DNA of 22,846 nucleotides, taken from the IMG/VR virus record IMGVR_UViG_3300046804_004325, positions 1-22,846 of that record; one strand, written 5' to 3'. Of this stretch, positions 6,211 to 12,724 are shown piece after piece (positions within the stretch are counted from its first letter, which is position 1; every line of letters starts with the position of its first letter). A model generated the notes under the pieces. The model saw only the letters and a list, made by a program, of their open reading frames with translations, ran no database searches and was not told where the DNA came from. Made by a program: the position numbers and the translations under genes. This DNA is from a virus.

Positions 6211-7338
6211 TTAGAAGGCGTTGAAGTTATAGTTTGAATAACGTTGCTTGGTTAAGATTAACTGATGTCCACGACGGTTCTGGAATTCAAACACGCCCTG
6301 AGCTGGCAGAACCCTGACCAGATCCTGCGCACTGAACAGACTGCTGGTACGATCGTCGTCATCGTCGACATTGAGCCAGTCGCCCAGGCTGGGTATGGTC
6401 TCGGATACAACTCGCTCAGCCTTGGCAGGCACGGCCGGAGCATGCCAGTGGAAACGCTCATGATCCAGGTTCATGGGGTTGCCATGATATTCACTTGGGT
6501 GGTGTACCTTTACAGTCTGACCATTGATCACGATCTTGATGTCATAGTAGGTACCACTGTCAAATTCAGCCTTGACATTCAGCAACTTCACAGCCTCCTG
6601 CGGAGTATCACCGTAGCGGTTAATTTCTTCTACCAGAGCTTTCAGCATGTCAAAGTTAAACTCATTGAACAAACTGGCCACAGTACAGATGCTGTCGATG
6701 TTCTTCAGGCTGGCATCCTTGAGGTTGTCATAGCAGTATTCACGAATGAAGCTTTCTTCCAGGCCACGGAAGTCCAGCATGTAGTAGATGCGACCCGGAC
6801 GATTACGCATATGACGATCCACACGCCATTTGTCGTTGCAGGTCAGCACGAACAGCTTCTGCATGGGATACACACCATCCATGAGTGTCAGGATGTTTTC
6901 CTGTTCGTCTTCATCGTAGACTTTCTCAAACTCATCAAACAGCACCATGCAGGGCTGGTCAATGTCCTGAATCAGCTTGTTGAATTGATCGCCACTCCAG
7001 TCTGAATTGATGACAATGGTGGGAATGCCTTGCTCGGCGCACTTGATGCTGAGCGTGCGCGCCAGCAGAGTCTTGCCTGATCCCTTTTCGCCGGTCAGCA
7101 TCACACCTGTAGACTTGCCCTGACGATCCAGAAAGGTATTGATGATGCGGTCTGCGTTCTTCAGCGTGTCGCCGTAGACACGACCCGCGGGCTCAAAGCT
7201 ATCAATCTGTTCTAGATACAGCCCTTCAAAGGGATGACTCTGTATGATGTAGTTGCCTGCAGGCAGATGATGATGCAGATCTATGGCAGCGCTGTCGGCT
7301 ACCTTGTAGGTGTTTCCATTGCGAATAAAATAGCTCAT
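6211..7338 (-). CDS. AAA+ ATPase
   Basis: 375 residues with a single AAA+ module between about 55 and 240: Walker A GEKGSGKT (83-90), Walker B MVLFDEFE with D135 and E136, sensor 1 LTCND (N168) and an arginine-finger region RNRPGRI (178-184). The N-terminal 50 residues form a small extra domain, and the C-terminal third carries a beta-rich region (YYDIKIVINGQTVKVHH) and an acidic DDDDD run. The order resembles a single-ring remodelling ATPase of the FtsH/katanin-like group found in T4-type phages. The substrate is unknown; no protease motif is present. The start overlaps the preceding stop as ATGA. Confidence 0.9.
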   Translation of the reverse strand: MSYFIRNGNTYKVADSAAIDLHHHLPAGNYIIQSHPFEGLYLEQIDSFEPAGRVYGDTLKNADRIINTFLDRQGKSTGVMLTGEKGSGKTLLARTLSIKCAEQGIPTIVINSDWSGDQFNKLIQDIDQPCMVLFDEFEKVYDEDEQENILTLMDGVYPMQKLFVLTCNDKWRVDRHMRNRPGRIYYMLDFRGLEESFIREYCYDNLKDASLKNIDSICTVASLFNEFNFDMLKALVEEINRYGDTPQEAVKLLNVKAEFDSGTYYDIKIVINGQTVKVHHPSEYHGNPMNLDHERFHWHAPAVPAKAERVVSETIPSLGDWLNVDDDDDRTSSLFSAQDLVRVLPAQGVFEFQNRRGHQLILTKQRYSNYNFNAF

Positions 7339-7553
7339 GTTGTTCCATCATAAGGGTTAAAATACTCCATGGCTCGTTGTCGAGCTTCTTCTTCGGTCAG
7401 GGCCCAGACAATCACGCTGGCCTGGCCGTCGGCAATCCGCATGTCAAAGGGTACTGGTCCATGAAATTCAAAGTCTTCGGGTACTTCTAGACTGATCTGA
7501 AATTGCTGCAGATTTTTGAGTCTGTGTATTACATCATTTATTTTCGTGCTCAT
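7335..7553 (-). CDS. Small hypothetical protein (72 aa)
   Basis: Start ATG 7553 (MSTKINDVIHRLKNLQQF) has AAAGGAAAAAAG before it; the frame is open upstream to 7655 but that stretch codes for another small gene in a different frame. The segment ADGQASVIVWALTEEEARQRAMEYF suggests a compact alpha/beta fold. It ends DGTT with the stop overlapping the AAA+ ATPase start, so the two are likely co-translated. No family is recognised. Confidence 0.65.
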   Translation of the reverse strand: MSTKINDVIHRLKNLQQFQISLEVPEDFEFHGPVPFDMRIADGQASVIVWALTEEEARQRAMEYFNPYDGTT

Positions 7554-7662
7554 CTTTTTTCCTTTCAATGGGCGGAGGAAAGTGTGGTTCGATGACATAG
7601 TGGTTGGCCGCCCACCAACCAAAGGCTGAAAAGAAACCATAGGCCAGTATTTCAAGTATCAT
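7534..7662 (-). CDS. Small conserved membrane protein (42 aa)
   Basis: ATG 7662 lies two bases after the stop of the 157-residue gene. The peptide starts MILEILAYGFFSAFGWWAAN, a single hydrophobic helix, then HYVIEPHFPPPIERKKDEHENK, a proline-containing charged tail. The 'MILEIxAYGFFSAxGW...PPPIERK' layout recurs in small proteins of T4-type phages. It overlaps the following gene by 20 bases. A single-pass membrane protein of unknown role is the best description. Confidence 0.75.
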   Translation of the reverse strand: MILEILAYGFFSAFGWWAANHYVIEPHFPPPIERKKDEHENK

Positions 7663-7664
7663 GA

Positions 7665-8138
7665 TTAGTCCGTATGTGGCGGCAGATCATAGTCTGCAGG
7701 ATCGTTGGGAAAACGTGGTGTGCGATTATTCATGTCAAACTCCCTGAGCTCGAATATGTAGTGACCGCCGCGCCGACTCTGCACCCAGTTCAGCTGCCAC
7801 ATCATGTCATTGTCCTGCATGGCACGAATGATGCTCTCATTGCCGCTCCAGCCCGCGGTGCTGATATGATAACGATATGCCTGACTATCATCCCAGTCAT
7901 CGATGTCATCACCTTCGGTCCAGCCCCAGTCGCGCATAGCCCAGAGGCTGCGAATAAACTTGAACCAACCCTGGGCATCGGTCCAGTGCCAGAGCTTGAC
8001 GACATCCAGAGCTGCCTCGGTGGGATAACCGTCGTTGTCCAGCAGCTCATTGTGAGCAATCAAATCAAAGATGGCACGGCGCGCATCTTCCTTGTCCTGT
8101 TCCAGCTGAGCCAATGCAGCCACGGCATCGTATTTCAT
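7665..8138 (-). CDS. Conserved phage protein (157 aa)
   Basis: Start ATG 8138 (MKYDAVAALAQLEQDKEDARRAIF) is preceded by GGAG at six bases; an in-frame TTG at 8198 is disfavoured. The core KLWHWTDAQGWFKFIRSLWAMRDWGW, followed by an acidic loop and YRYHISTAGWSGNESIIRAM, is rich in tryptophan. The end NWVQSRRGGHYIFELRE belongs to a family common in tailed phages without assigned function. No membrane segment. It is coupled through ATGA to a possible 17-residue ORF upstream. Confidence 0.8.
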   Translation of the reverse strand: MKYDAVAALAQLEQDKEDARRAIFDLIAHNELLDNDGYPTEAALDVVKLWHWTDAQGWFKFIRSLWAMRDWGWTEGDDIDDWDDSQAYRYHISTAGWSGNESIIRAMQDNDMMWQLNWVQSRRGGHYIFELREFDMNNRTPRFPNDPADYDLPPHTD

Positions 8139-8188
8139 CGCAGACTCCAGACAATGATTGTCAGACAAATCATGAACCAAAACATCAT
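8135..8188 (-). CDS. Possible micro-ORF, hydrophobic 17-residue peptide
   Basis: Between two genes a tiny frame reads MMFWFMICLTIIVWSLR and stops. Its first ATG overlaps the stop of the 78-residue gene as ATGA, its second ATG has GGAG at seven bases, and its own stop overlaps the next start as ATGA. The peptide could span a membrane once. The junctions on both sides are the argument for translation; it may serve only to carry ribosomes across the gap. Confidence 0.4.
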   Translation of the reverse strand: MMFWFMICLTIIVWSLR

Positions 8189-8421
8189 GTTTCTCCAAAA
8201 TGTTCTAGAATAGCAGTGGCATAATATGTCGGTCTTTTGTCTATCTCAAGTCCGACCTTACGCTCAACGGCATTATCATACATTACCTTTACACATTCCC
8301 GGATGATTAACTCGGCGAACTTTGACTCAAATGCTTCCGACCAAGTAGGCTCACCTCTGAAGTTATCGTCAGCATATTTTTCAGCTTGTTCTGAAAGTTC
8401 TCGAATTCGCTCGTTCATCAT
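8185..8421 (-). CDS. Paralog 3 of a tandem small-protein family (78 aa)
   Basis: Begins MMNERIRELSEQAEKYADDNF and carries the shared core KFAELIIRECVKVMYDNAV and end AILEHFGET. The same N-terminal NERIREL, central KFAELIxxEC and C-terminal HFG blocks occur in two neighbours (8418-8639 and 8752-8985). The start overlaps the stop of paralog 2, with GGAG upstream. It is helical, with a conserved Cys after the Glu in the core. Function unknown; expanded families of this type are frequent in T4-type accessory regions. Confidence 0.75.
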   Translation of the reverse strand: MMNERIRELSEQAEKYADDNFRGEPTWSEAFESKFAELIIRECVKVMYDNAVERKVGLEIDKRPTYYATAILEHFGET

Positions 8422-8639
8422 TCAACTCCGAAATGTTGTTTAATCTCACTCGCAACTTGTGGCCTGGTGGTATATTCTATACTCGAATCCAATACAATGT
8501 CAATACATTCCCGAACAATCAACTCGGCGAACTTTTTAATCTCTGGATCCATAACTCTAGGGTTAATACCAGAGTACCAACGCTTGTGCCAATGTTCAGG
8601 GTCAGCCTGTTCGGCAAGTTCTCTAATTCGTTCGTTCAT
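8418..8639 (-). CDS. Paralog 2 of a tandem small-protein family (73 aa)
   Basis: Start chosen at ATG 8639 because it overlaps the preceding stop as ATGA; ATG 8648 is in frame three codons earlier. The sequence MNERIRELAEQADPEHWHKRW has an insert, then KFAELIVRECIDIVLDSSI and the end IKQHFGVE. It shares the start with paralog 3 and the end with paralog 1, and a 26-base direct repeat covers the 3' ends of paralogs 1 and 2. Function unknown. Confidence 0.75.
   Translation of the reverse strand: MNERIRELAEQADPEHWHKRWYSGINPRVMDPEIKKFAELIVRECIDIVLDSSIEYTTRPQVASEIKQHFGVE
8421..8446 (-). repeat. 26-base direct repeat, copy at end of paralog 2
   Basis: Identical over 26 bases to 8758-8783. Both copies encode the C-terminal IKQHFGVE region of the small paralogs and run to the stop codon area, which includes GGAGTTGAA. 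Nucleotide identity of this length points to recent duplication or gene conversion. Confidence 0.8.
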
Positions 8640-8755
8640 AAAAACCATTTCTTAATGTGGAAACCAACAATAGCAAACACAGTGAACCATGTAGCAAATA
8701 GCACCATCAATAGATATGCCACAGCCCACCAGCCTGCCTTCTCACCTTCCGTCAT
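8636..8755 (-). CDS. Small membrane protein (39 aa)
   Basis: ATG 8755 overlaps the stop of paralog 1 (ATGA) and its TGA at 8638-8636 overlaps the start of paralog 2. The product starts MTEGEKAGWWAVAYLLMVLF and continues with a strongly hydrophobic stretch (ATWFTVFAIVGF), ending HIKKWFL. One transmembrane helix is predicted, with a short charged N-terminus. Coupling at both ends supports that it is a real gene. No family recognised. Confidence 0.65.
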   Translation of the reverse strand: MTEGEKAGWWAVAYLLMVLFATWFTVFAIVGFHIKKWFL

Positions 8756-8985
8756 TCTTCAACTCCGAAATGTTGTTTAATCTTTGTGCTGGCATTTTGT
8801 ATAGCCCAAAAATATCGTTCGCTATCTTCAGGATCAGCCATGGCATCTACAACTTTTACGCATTCCTGCACAATCAACTCGGCGAACTTCATGATGGCAG
8901 CGTGATCATAGTCATCCATTTTATCCCAGCAGCCCTGCGCTGTTAATCCAGCTTCATACATCAAGTTGTCAAAATCATTGTTCAT
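8752..8985 (-). CDS. Paralog 1 of a tandem small-protein family (77 aa)
   Basis: Begins MNNDFDNLMYEAGLTAQGCW and contains the shared core KFAELIVQECVKVVDAMAD and the end IKQHFGVEE. Its N-terminus differs from the other two paralogs (no NERIREL), so the array is a mosaic. The start overlaps the stop of the 356-residue gene as ATGA. It is helical and soluble by composition. Function unknown. Confidence 0.75.
   Translation of the reverse strand: MNNDFDNLMYEAGLTAQGCWDKMDDYDHAAIMKFAELIVQECVKVVDAMADPEDSERYFWAIQNASTKIKQHFGVEE
8758..8783 (-). repeat. 26-base direct repeat, copy at end of paralog 1
   Basis: Second copy of the repeat at 8421-8446, in the same position relative to the coding frame. 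The copies are 337 bases apart, so recombination between them would delete paralog 2 and the 39-residue membrane gene. Confidence 0.8.
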
Positions 8986-10052
8986 AGCACTCTCAGCAAC
9001 AGGGTATCTTCATTGAAGCGACCATTGAGCTTGGTTTCAGTGGTGGTAAGATCTGTCAAAATCTTTCTCAGTGCCACCTTGCCCGCAGCCATCATTTTAG
9101 GAATCACCACCTCGGGTTTGCGCAGAGTACGCTGCACACTGGTCTCTGGATCATAGCCCTGCAGGCTAGTCCCTTTGACGCTGAATCCAGATGCACCAAC
9201 TGCATTGTACACACCCAGCTTCTTGTTCTTGATGTTGTAGACCCAGAGCTGCTGTGCACCAACAATGCTGGGTGCACTCACACTCTTCAGAGTTTCATGC
9301 TCTCGTAGATACTTTAGATTAGCCACCTGTTCGCCTGCAGGCTTCTGCTTTTTAGCTCGTGGCTTGCGATTGGCCTTTTTAAAGTTAGCATACTTTTCTG
9401 CGTCGTCAATCAGGCTCTGCAGGAACTCTCGGAATGCCTTTAAGTCGCGTTTACCCAGATGTGCATAGGCTTCGGTTACCTGAGCGTCAACGCCAATGAG
9501 TTCTAGTTCGTCAAGTTGTCGTTGACATAGTGTGACGACGCCGGCCATGTACTGCTTTGCCACGTTGGCGGACTGACAGTACTTGTACAGGTTGTAGCCA
9601 GTAGGCTTGTAGGAATTAAGAACAAAATTATCAATCTCGCCATCAATCTCGCCTAAAAATTCGGATTGTCGTTCTGCCATGGCTTCTTGAATGCTGCGCT
9701 TGGGTGTCACAGTCACAGCCACCACGGGCTCGTCTTTCACACTCTTGGCCTGGCTCAGCAGATCTTGAAAATGCAGCTCCATGCGTTTCTGTACAGTGTC
9801 TGCAAAGGTTGTACCATTCATCTGCATGCGTGCCACCCAGCCCCAGGTGCGACTAAATTTATCTTCGTCAATCTTGGCCCAGAATTTATAGTCTGCGGGC
9901 CAGTGCTTTTTAACCCAGGCACCAGCATAGGCCAGGGCGTCTTTCTTGTCTTTTTCATAGTTGTACCAGTTCATGGCCTGCATGAACTTGCCCTGATTAT
10001 CAGCATCAAACGCATCATATTTGGGCTCACTAGAAACGACAGATTTAGACAT
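8982..10052 (-). CDS. Conserved T4-type phage protein (356 aa)
   Basis: ATG 10052 has AGGAG six bases upstream and overlaps the previous gene by 8 bases. The N-terminal third is aromatic and basic (MNWYNYEKDKKDALAYAGAWVKKHW), followed by helical segments and a very basic linker (KKANRKPRAKKQKP, about 225-240). The C-terminal third is beta-rich: QQLWVYNIKNKKLGVYNA, then FSVKGTSLQGYDPETSVQRTLRKPE, ending TTTETKLNGRFNEDTLLLRVL. That C-terminal block resembles a conserved hypothetical protein of T4-type cyanophages. No catalytic motif is recognisable. The basic linker and position among DNA metabolism genes suggest nucleic-acid binding, as inference only. Confidence 0.75.
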   Translation of the reverse strand: MSKSVVSSEPKYDAFDADNQGKFMQAMNWYNYEKDKKDALAYAGAWVKKHWPADYKFWAKIDEDKFSRTWGWVARMQMNGTTFADTVQKRMELHFQDLLSQAKSVKDEPVVAVTVTPKRSIQEAMAERQSEFLGEIDGEIDNFVLNSYKPTGYNLYKYCQSANVAKQYMAGVVTLCQRQLDELELIGVDAQVTEAYAHLGKRDLKAFREFLQSLIDDAEKYANFKKANRKPRAKKQKPAGEQVANLKYLREHETLKSVSAPSIVGAQQLWVYNIKNKKLGVYNAVGASGFSVKGTSLQGYDPETSVQRTLRKPEVVIPKMMAAGKVALRKILTDLTTTETKLNGRFNEDTLLLRVL

Positions 10053-10377
10053 GCAGCTCTCCTAGATTGAAACTAAACTCAATGACACTATCAAATCTGA
10101 AACTACGCCAGTCCTGTTTATCAATATCCCAGACACTGAGCGCGTCTTCGGATCGTTTGCGTGTACTGGTTTGTTCAGTCTGCAGTTTGCCTGCAGGAAT
10201 TAGATCAGGATGCAGACTACAATGTAGCCAACGTCCAGTACCATCTGCCTTGATAAAATGAATATTGACTCGTTCATTGCGAATGACATTGGTTAGCCAT
10301 TCACGAAACAGCTTGCGATCATCGTCTGAGGCTTGGGCATACCATCCATCATGCCAGGTTGAAAAATCATAGCTCAT
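10045..10377 (-). CDS. DUF2693 (SH3 beta-barrel-like) phage protein
   Basis: 110 residues. The stretch FREWLTNVIRNERVNIHFIKADGTGR, followed by HCSLHPDLIPA, then a basic linker and ALSVWDIDKQDWRSFRFDSVIEF, matches the pattern of DUF2693: a short helix, 'FxKxDGxxR', 'C(T/S)LxPxLIP' and 'VWDxxxxxWRSFRxDS'. These proteins are common in T4-type phages and have no established function. The start has AAGGAG upstream. It overlaps the 356-residue gene downstream by 8 bases. Confidence 0.85.
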   Translation of the reverse strand: MSYDFSTWHDGWYAQASDDDRKLFREWLTNVIRNERVNIHFIKADGTGRWLHCSLHPDLIPAGKLQTEQTSTRKRSEDALSVWDIDKQDWRSFRFDSVIEFSFNLGELHV

Positions 10378-10386
10378 TATTTCTCC

Positions 10387-10914
10387 TTATCCAATTTTCA
10401 CCAATTTTTCAAAACTATCAACTGCATACTTGCCATACTTATTTTGCAGCACCTCGCCAGTGTCACGATCAATACCCAGAACCATGTAGGTCTTGGGCTT
10501 GTCTACCTTGGGTGGTACGGCAAAATAATTAAAGCTATCAGTAATCCAGTTATAACCAACTACATAGATGTAGCCTTGTTTGTCGGCTACATTGCGAACC
10601 ATGAAGCGTCGATACTTACCATCTTTCTGCAGAGTAACTGTCTTCATATCGCCCAGAGGTTTTTCTTTCTTGTCCAATACCTTGACAAAGTCATAACCCT
10701 CGGCACTTACTTTGCGAGTAGGCAGATTGAAATGATTGCGTGCTGCAACCAAGAGATTTTCAAATACTGAGCTTAGCTGAATCTCGCCCTCGTCATACAG
10801 ATGCATGAACTGCTTTTTAGATAAACCAAAAGTCTGATTATACTTTTTCTTGAGATCAAATGCGTGTTCGGCTAGGCGACGTTGCGCCTGATTCATGACG
10901 TCTGAAGTGCTCAT
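10387..10914 (-). CDS. Possible PD-(D/E)XK nuclease-like protein (175 aa)
   Basis: The start overlaps the preceding stop as ATGA. The first 60 residues are helical and basic. From about 48 to 135 the order is E52 in a helix (SSVFENLLVAARN), D75 (AEGYDFVKV), then D89-x-K91 (LGDMKTVTL), followed by basic beta strands KYRRFMVRNV, GYIYVVGYNW and FNYFAVPP. A helix Glu, an Asp and a D-x-K at this spacing followed by strands is what a PD-(D/E)XK nuclease core looks like. This is a motif-level guess with no recognised family. A restriction-like or recombination nuclease would be the role if correct. Confidence 0.5.
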   Translation of the reverse strand: MSTSDVMNQAQRRLAEHAFDLKKKYNQTFGLSKKQFMHLYDEGEIQLSSVFENLLVAARNHFNLPTRKVSAEGYDFVKVLDKKEKPLGDMKTVTLQKDGKYRRFMVRNVADKQGYIYVVGYNWITDSFNYFAVPPKVDKPKTYMVLGIDRDTGEVLQNKYGKYAVDSFEKLVKIG

Positions 10915-11141
10915 ATAAACCTTTCACAAATATGACGTTTGGCTTCACGGGTGTTACGAAACTTCTCACCATCTATACTAATGGATCTACCCACAATAGT
11001 CAAGCAGAATTTTTCGTTCTTGTTGACATAAGCCTTCTTGCCACGCACGACTTCTTTGCTGAATGTATTATTCAAACCAGCAAAGAACAAAGTGTCGGCC
11101 AGTTCTTCGCGATACTGCAGAGCTATGAATGCGTCGTTCAT
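10911..11141 (-). CDS. Small hypothetical protein (76 aa)
   Basis: ATGA junctions at both ends. The sequence runs MNDAFIALQYREELADTLFF, then a basic middle (EVVRGKKAYVNKNEKFCLTIVG), then SISIDGEKFRNTREAKRHICERF. The C-terminal part reads like a small beta hairpin followed by a helix with basic residues ('DGxxFRNTREAKRHI'), seen in small phage proteins of unknown role. No metal motif or membrane helix. Confidence 0.65.
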   Translation of the reverse strand: MNDAFIALQYREELADTLFFAGLNNTFSKEVVRGKKAYVNKNEKFCLTIVGRSISIDGEKFRNTREAKRHICERFI

Positions 11142-11437
11142 GATAGTCGGAACTTCTTCAAATAAGCATTGGCTTCGGGATAGGGATCGGGTCTGTGCTG
11201 TCCTTCGTTCTCCAGTATCTGATCCAGATGAGACAGCAGCACCATCTTGATAAGATCATCCACCATGCGCTGCTGACCTGGTCGCAGAGTAGCTGCCCAG
11301 GCTTCCAGGTCTTCTAACTCTTCAAACTGCCACATACGATCCAGCAGCTTGACCTGTTCTATGGTGAGTCCGTCTATGGTCAGACCATTGCCCAGACGAT
11401 CCTGGCGCATCAGGCGTTTACTTTGAAAGCCGCTCAT
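11138..11437 (-). CDS. Hypothetical helical protein (99 aa)
   Basis: Start ATG 11437 overlaps the upstream stop as ATGA; an earlier start at 11473 would lie inside the previous gene. The product (MSGFQSKRLMRQDRLGNG...) has a basic N-terminus, then LTIEQVKLLDRMWQFEELEDLEAWAATL and MVDDLIKMVLLSHLDQIL, both predicted helices, and a short basic tail. No family is recognised. Confidence 0.65.
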   Translation of the reverse strand: MSGFQSKRLMRQDRLGNGLTIDGLTIEQVKLLDRMWQFEELEDLEAWAATLRPGQQRMVDDLIKMVLLSHLDQILENEGQHRPDPYPEANAYLKKFRLS

Positions 11438-11667
11438 CGGTAATCCTTTTTGTCTCCGAATTTTTCGTTCCACTCGAAGCCTGCAGTATAGGCCACTATC
11501 TCTGCAGCTGTCATCTGATCTTTCTCTACCAGAGCCGACATACCAGTGCCGCCTACATAGTAGTGAGGATTGAAGACACGACCATAGTAATTGTCGGCAC
11601 TGCCACGGTCAAACGGGCCACCGTGACGGTTATCGTACTGTACACCATTAAAAGTTCCGTATTCCAT
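11434..11667 (-). CDS. Conserved small phage protein (77 aa)
   Basis: Start ATG 11667 has GGAGG at five bases; longer in-frame starts cross the upstream gene. The N-terminal 45 residues MEYGTFNGVQYDNRHGGPFD, then RGSADNYYGRVFNPHYYVGG, are rich in Gly, Tyr and Asn, a pattern shared by small phage proteins that begin 'GPFDRGSAD.YYGR...PHYY'. The rest (MTAAEIVAYTAGFEWNEKFGD) is a short helix. Function unknown. Coupled to the next gene by ATGA. Confidence 0.75.
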   Translation of the reverse strand: MEYGTFNGVQYDNRHGGPFDRGSADNYYGRVFNPHYYVGGTGMSALVEKDQMTAAEIVAYTAGFEWNEKFGDKKDYR

Positions 11668-11680
11668 GATTGCCTCCATA

Positions 11681-11902
11681 TCAAAACAGGGCAGCTTTTT
11701 CTGCTGCGATTTTCTTGATGGCACGACCAGCTGCTTCGCGGCTATTAGTAAAAGCATAATCATCGCTCAAACTATTAAAGCCTGCGAATCGTTTCCAGCT
11801 ACCATCTGCTTCCAGTGTTTCCACCACAATGTCACTGGCATGATCAAATGGACTGCCCAGGTGAACAATACGAACCAAACCAAAATCATGTGCTACACGC
11901 AT
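11681..11902 (-). CDS. Small hypothetical protein (73 aa)
   Basis: First gene after promoter 11927-11955; ATG 11902 has GAGGAG at seven bases. The protein MRVAHDFGLVRIVHLGSPFD and its continuation DIVVETLEADGSWKRFAGFNSLSDDYAFTNSREAAGRAIKKIAAE suggest a small beta sheet with a C-terminal helix. No recognised family. Confidence 0.65.
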   Translation of the reverse strand: MRVAHDFGLVRIVHLGSPFDHASDIVVETLEADGSWKRFAGFNSLSDDYAFTNSREAAGRAIKKIAAEKAALF

Positions 11903-11926
11903 ATCAATCTCCTCATCATATCTATA

Positions 11927-11955
11927 ATTCTAGCACCTTTGTTGGTGCCTGTCAA
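11927..11955 (-). promoter_or_regulatory. Sigma-70-type promoter
   Basis: The -35 box TTGACA is at 11955-11950, the spacer is 17 bases and the -10 box TAGAAT is at 11932-11927 with TGC before it. The spacer contains an inverted repeat (GCACC, six bases, GGTGC) that could be an operator. The TGA of the upstream gene stop lies inside the -35 box. The expected start is near 11920. Confidence 0.8.
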
Positions 11956-12263
11956 GCCCATTCCAATTCACGGGCAGGGTAGGTAATCTTGCCCTCATAC
12001 TCCAGCTGGTCCTTTTCAAACTCAGTCAGGTAATCGTCGGCTACAACTTCGAAGTCGATGATGGTCTCTTGAAAGTAACTGTCGTTGCATTCAATCTTGT
12101 CACGCAGAGCCATCACAGCCACGGTGGCGTCGCCTTTGAAATTCTTCACCACGTAGTCGTGGCCGCCCTTGGCCTTCCAATAACTGGGGCACTCACCTTT
12201 GCCATCCCAGTCATGGGCGCCGTAGTTTTCGTAGACCTGAGTAGTGATAAGAAGTTTAGCCAT
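11952..12263 (-). CDS. Conserved phage protein of unknown function (103 aa)
   Basis: Start ATG 12263 is one base after the stop of the 56-residue gene and has GAGGAG upstream; the frame extends to 12293 without a ribosome site. The N-terminal block MAKLLITTQVYENYGAHDWD, followed by GECPSYWKAKGGHDYVV, is recognisable in hypothetical proteins of several phage groups. The C-terminal half is acidic (ETIIDFEVVADDYLTEFEKDQLEYEGKI). No catalytic residues are obvious. Its stop is embedded in the next promoter. Confidence 0.75.
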   Translation of the reverse strand: MAKLLITTQVYENYGAHDWDGKGECPSYWKAKGGHDYVVKNFKGDATVAVMALRDKIECNDSYFQETIIDFEVVADDYLTEFEKDQLEYEGKITYPARELEWA

Positions 12264-12264
12264 T

Positions 12265-12435
12265 TTATTGCTCCTCGAAATATGAAATGCCAATCAACAT
12301 GCAGGAAATGCCACACACTGCCATGCCAAAGAACTGCAGCGCCAGACCAAAGTCTATGTCTGTGGTAGTTTCTATACCACCTACAACACCCAGCATCAGC
12401 AGCAGGCCTGTGAAAAAGAATATTGCAGCTTTCAT
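12265..12435 (-). CDS. Small two-helix membrane protein (56 aa)
   Basis: ATG 12435 has AAGGAA upstream. The product starts MKAAIFFFTGLLLMLGVVGG (first hydrophobic helix), has an acidic turn IETTTDIDFG, and a second hydrophobic helix LALQFFGMAVCGISCMLIGI, ending SYFEEQ. It looks like a helical hairpin in the inner membrane. One base separates its stop from the next start. No family recognised. Confidence 0.65.
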   Translation of the reverse strand: MKAAIFFFTGLLLMLGVVGGIETTTDIDFGLALQFFGMAVCGISCMLIGISYFEEQ

Positions 12436-12444
12436 AATTATTCC

Positions 12445-12657
12445 TTAGACGTAGAAATCAGAAGTGAAACCCAGGGCATCGTAGACATATTCGCGCACCA
12501 CAGTGTCTGTAGCTTCACCAAATTCGTCTTTTCTGGACAACTGCTGCAGCATGCCATACACACCAGGCCAGTCCAGGTTCTGCTTCTGAGCAAACAACAC
12601 AATGTCGGCAACTGCCTGGTTACCTGCATCACTGAACATTCCGAATTCTTGAACCAT
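12445..12657 (-). CDS. Small hypothetical protein (70 aa)
   Basis: Start ATG 12657 is preceded by AAGGAG and lies about 25 bases after the predicted start of promoter 12689-12716. The in-frame ATG at 12708 would lie inside that promoter. The product (MVQEFGMFSDAGNQAVADIV...) is helical and acidic, with LDWPGVYGMLQQLSRKDEFGEATDTVVREYVYDALGF. No known family recognised. Confidence 0.65.
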   Translation of the reverse strand: MVQEFGMFSDAGNQAVADIVLFAQKQNLDWPGVYGMLQQLSRKDEFGEATDTVVREYVYDALGFTSDFYV

Positions 12658-12688
12658 TTTGCTCTCCTTCTTAATCATCATAACAACC

Positions 12689-12716
12689 ATTGTAGCACCT
12701 TTTACCATTTTGTCAA
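12689..12716 (-). promoter_or_regulatory. Sigma-70-type promoter
   Basis: The -35 box TTGACA is at 12716-12711, the spacer is 16 bases and the -10 box TACAAT is at 12694-12689 with TGC before it. The expected start is near 12682. It sits just after the stop of the GIY-YIG gene (12725). Confidence 0.85.
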
Positions 12717-12724
12717 CCGTTTTT

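Noticed and set aside
8474-8503. Promoter-like TTGACA, 18 bases, TAGAAT inside paralog 2
   Set aside because: The spacer is 18 bases without the TGC extension or ATGG tail of the others, and it is fully explained as coding sequence. It remains possible but not supported enough.
10981-11008. TTGACT with a TAGTAT box about 17 bases downstream inside the 76-residue gene
   Set aside because: The -10 box matches only 4 of 6 positions and the site is inside coding sequence.
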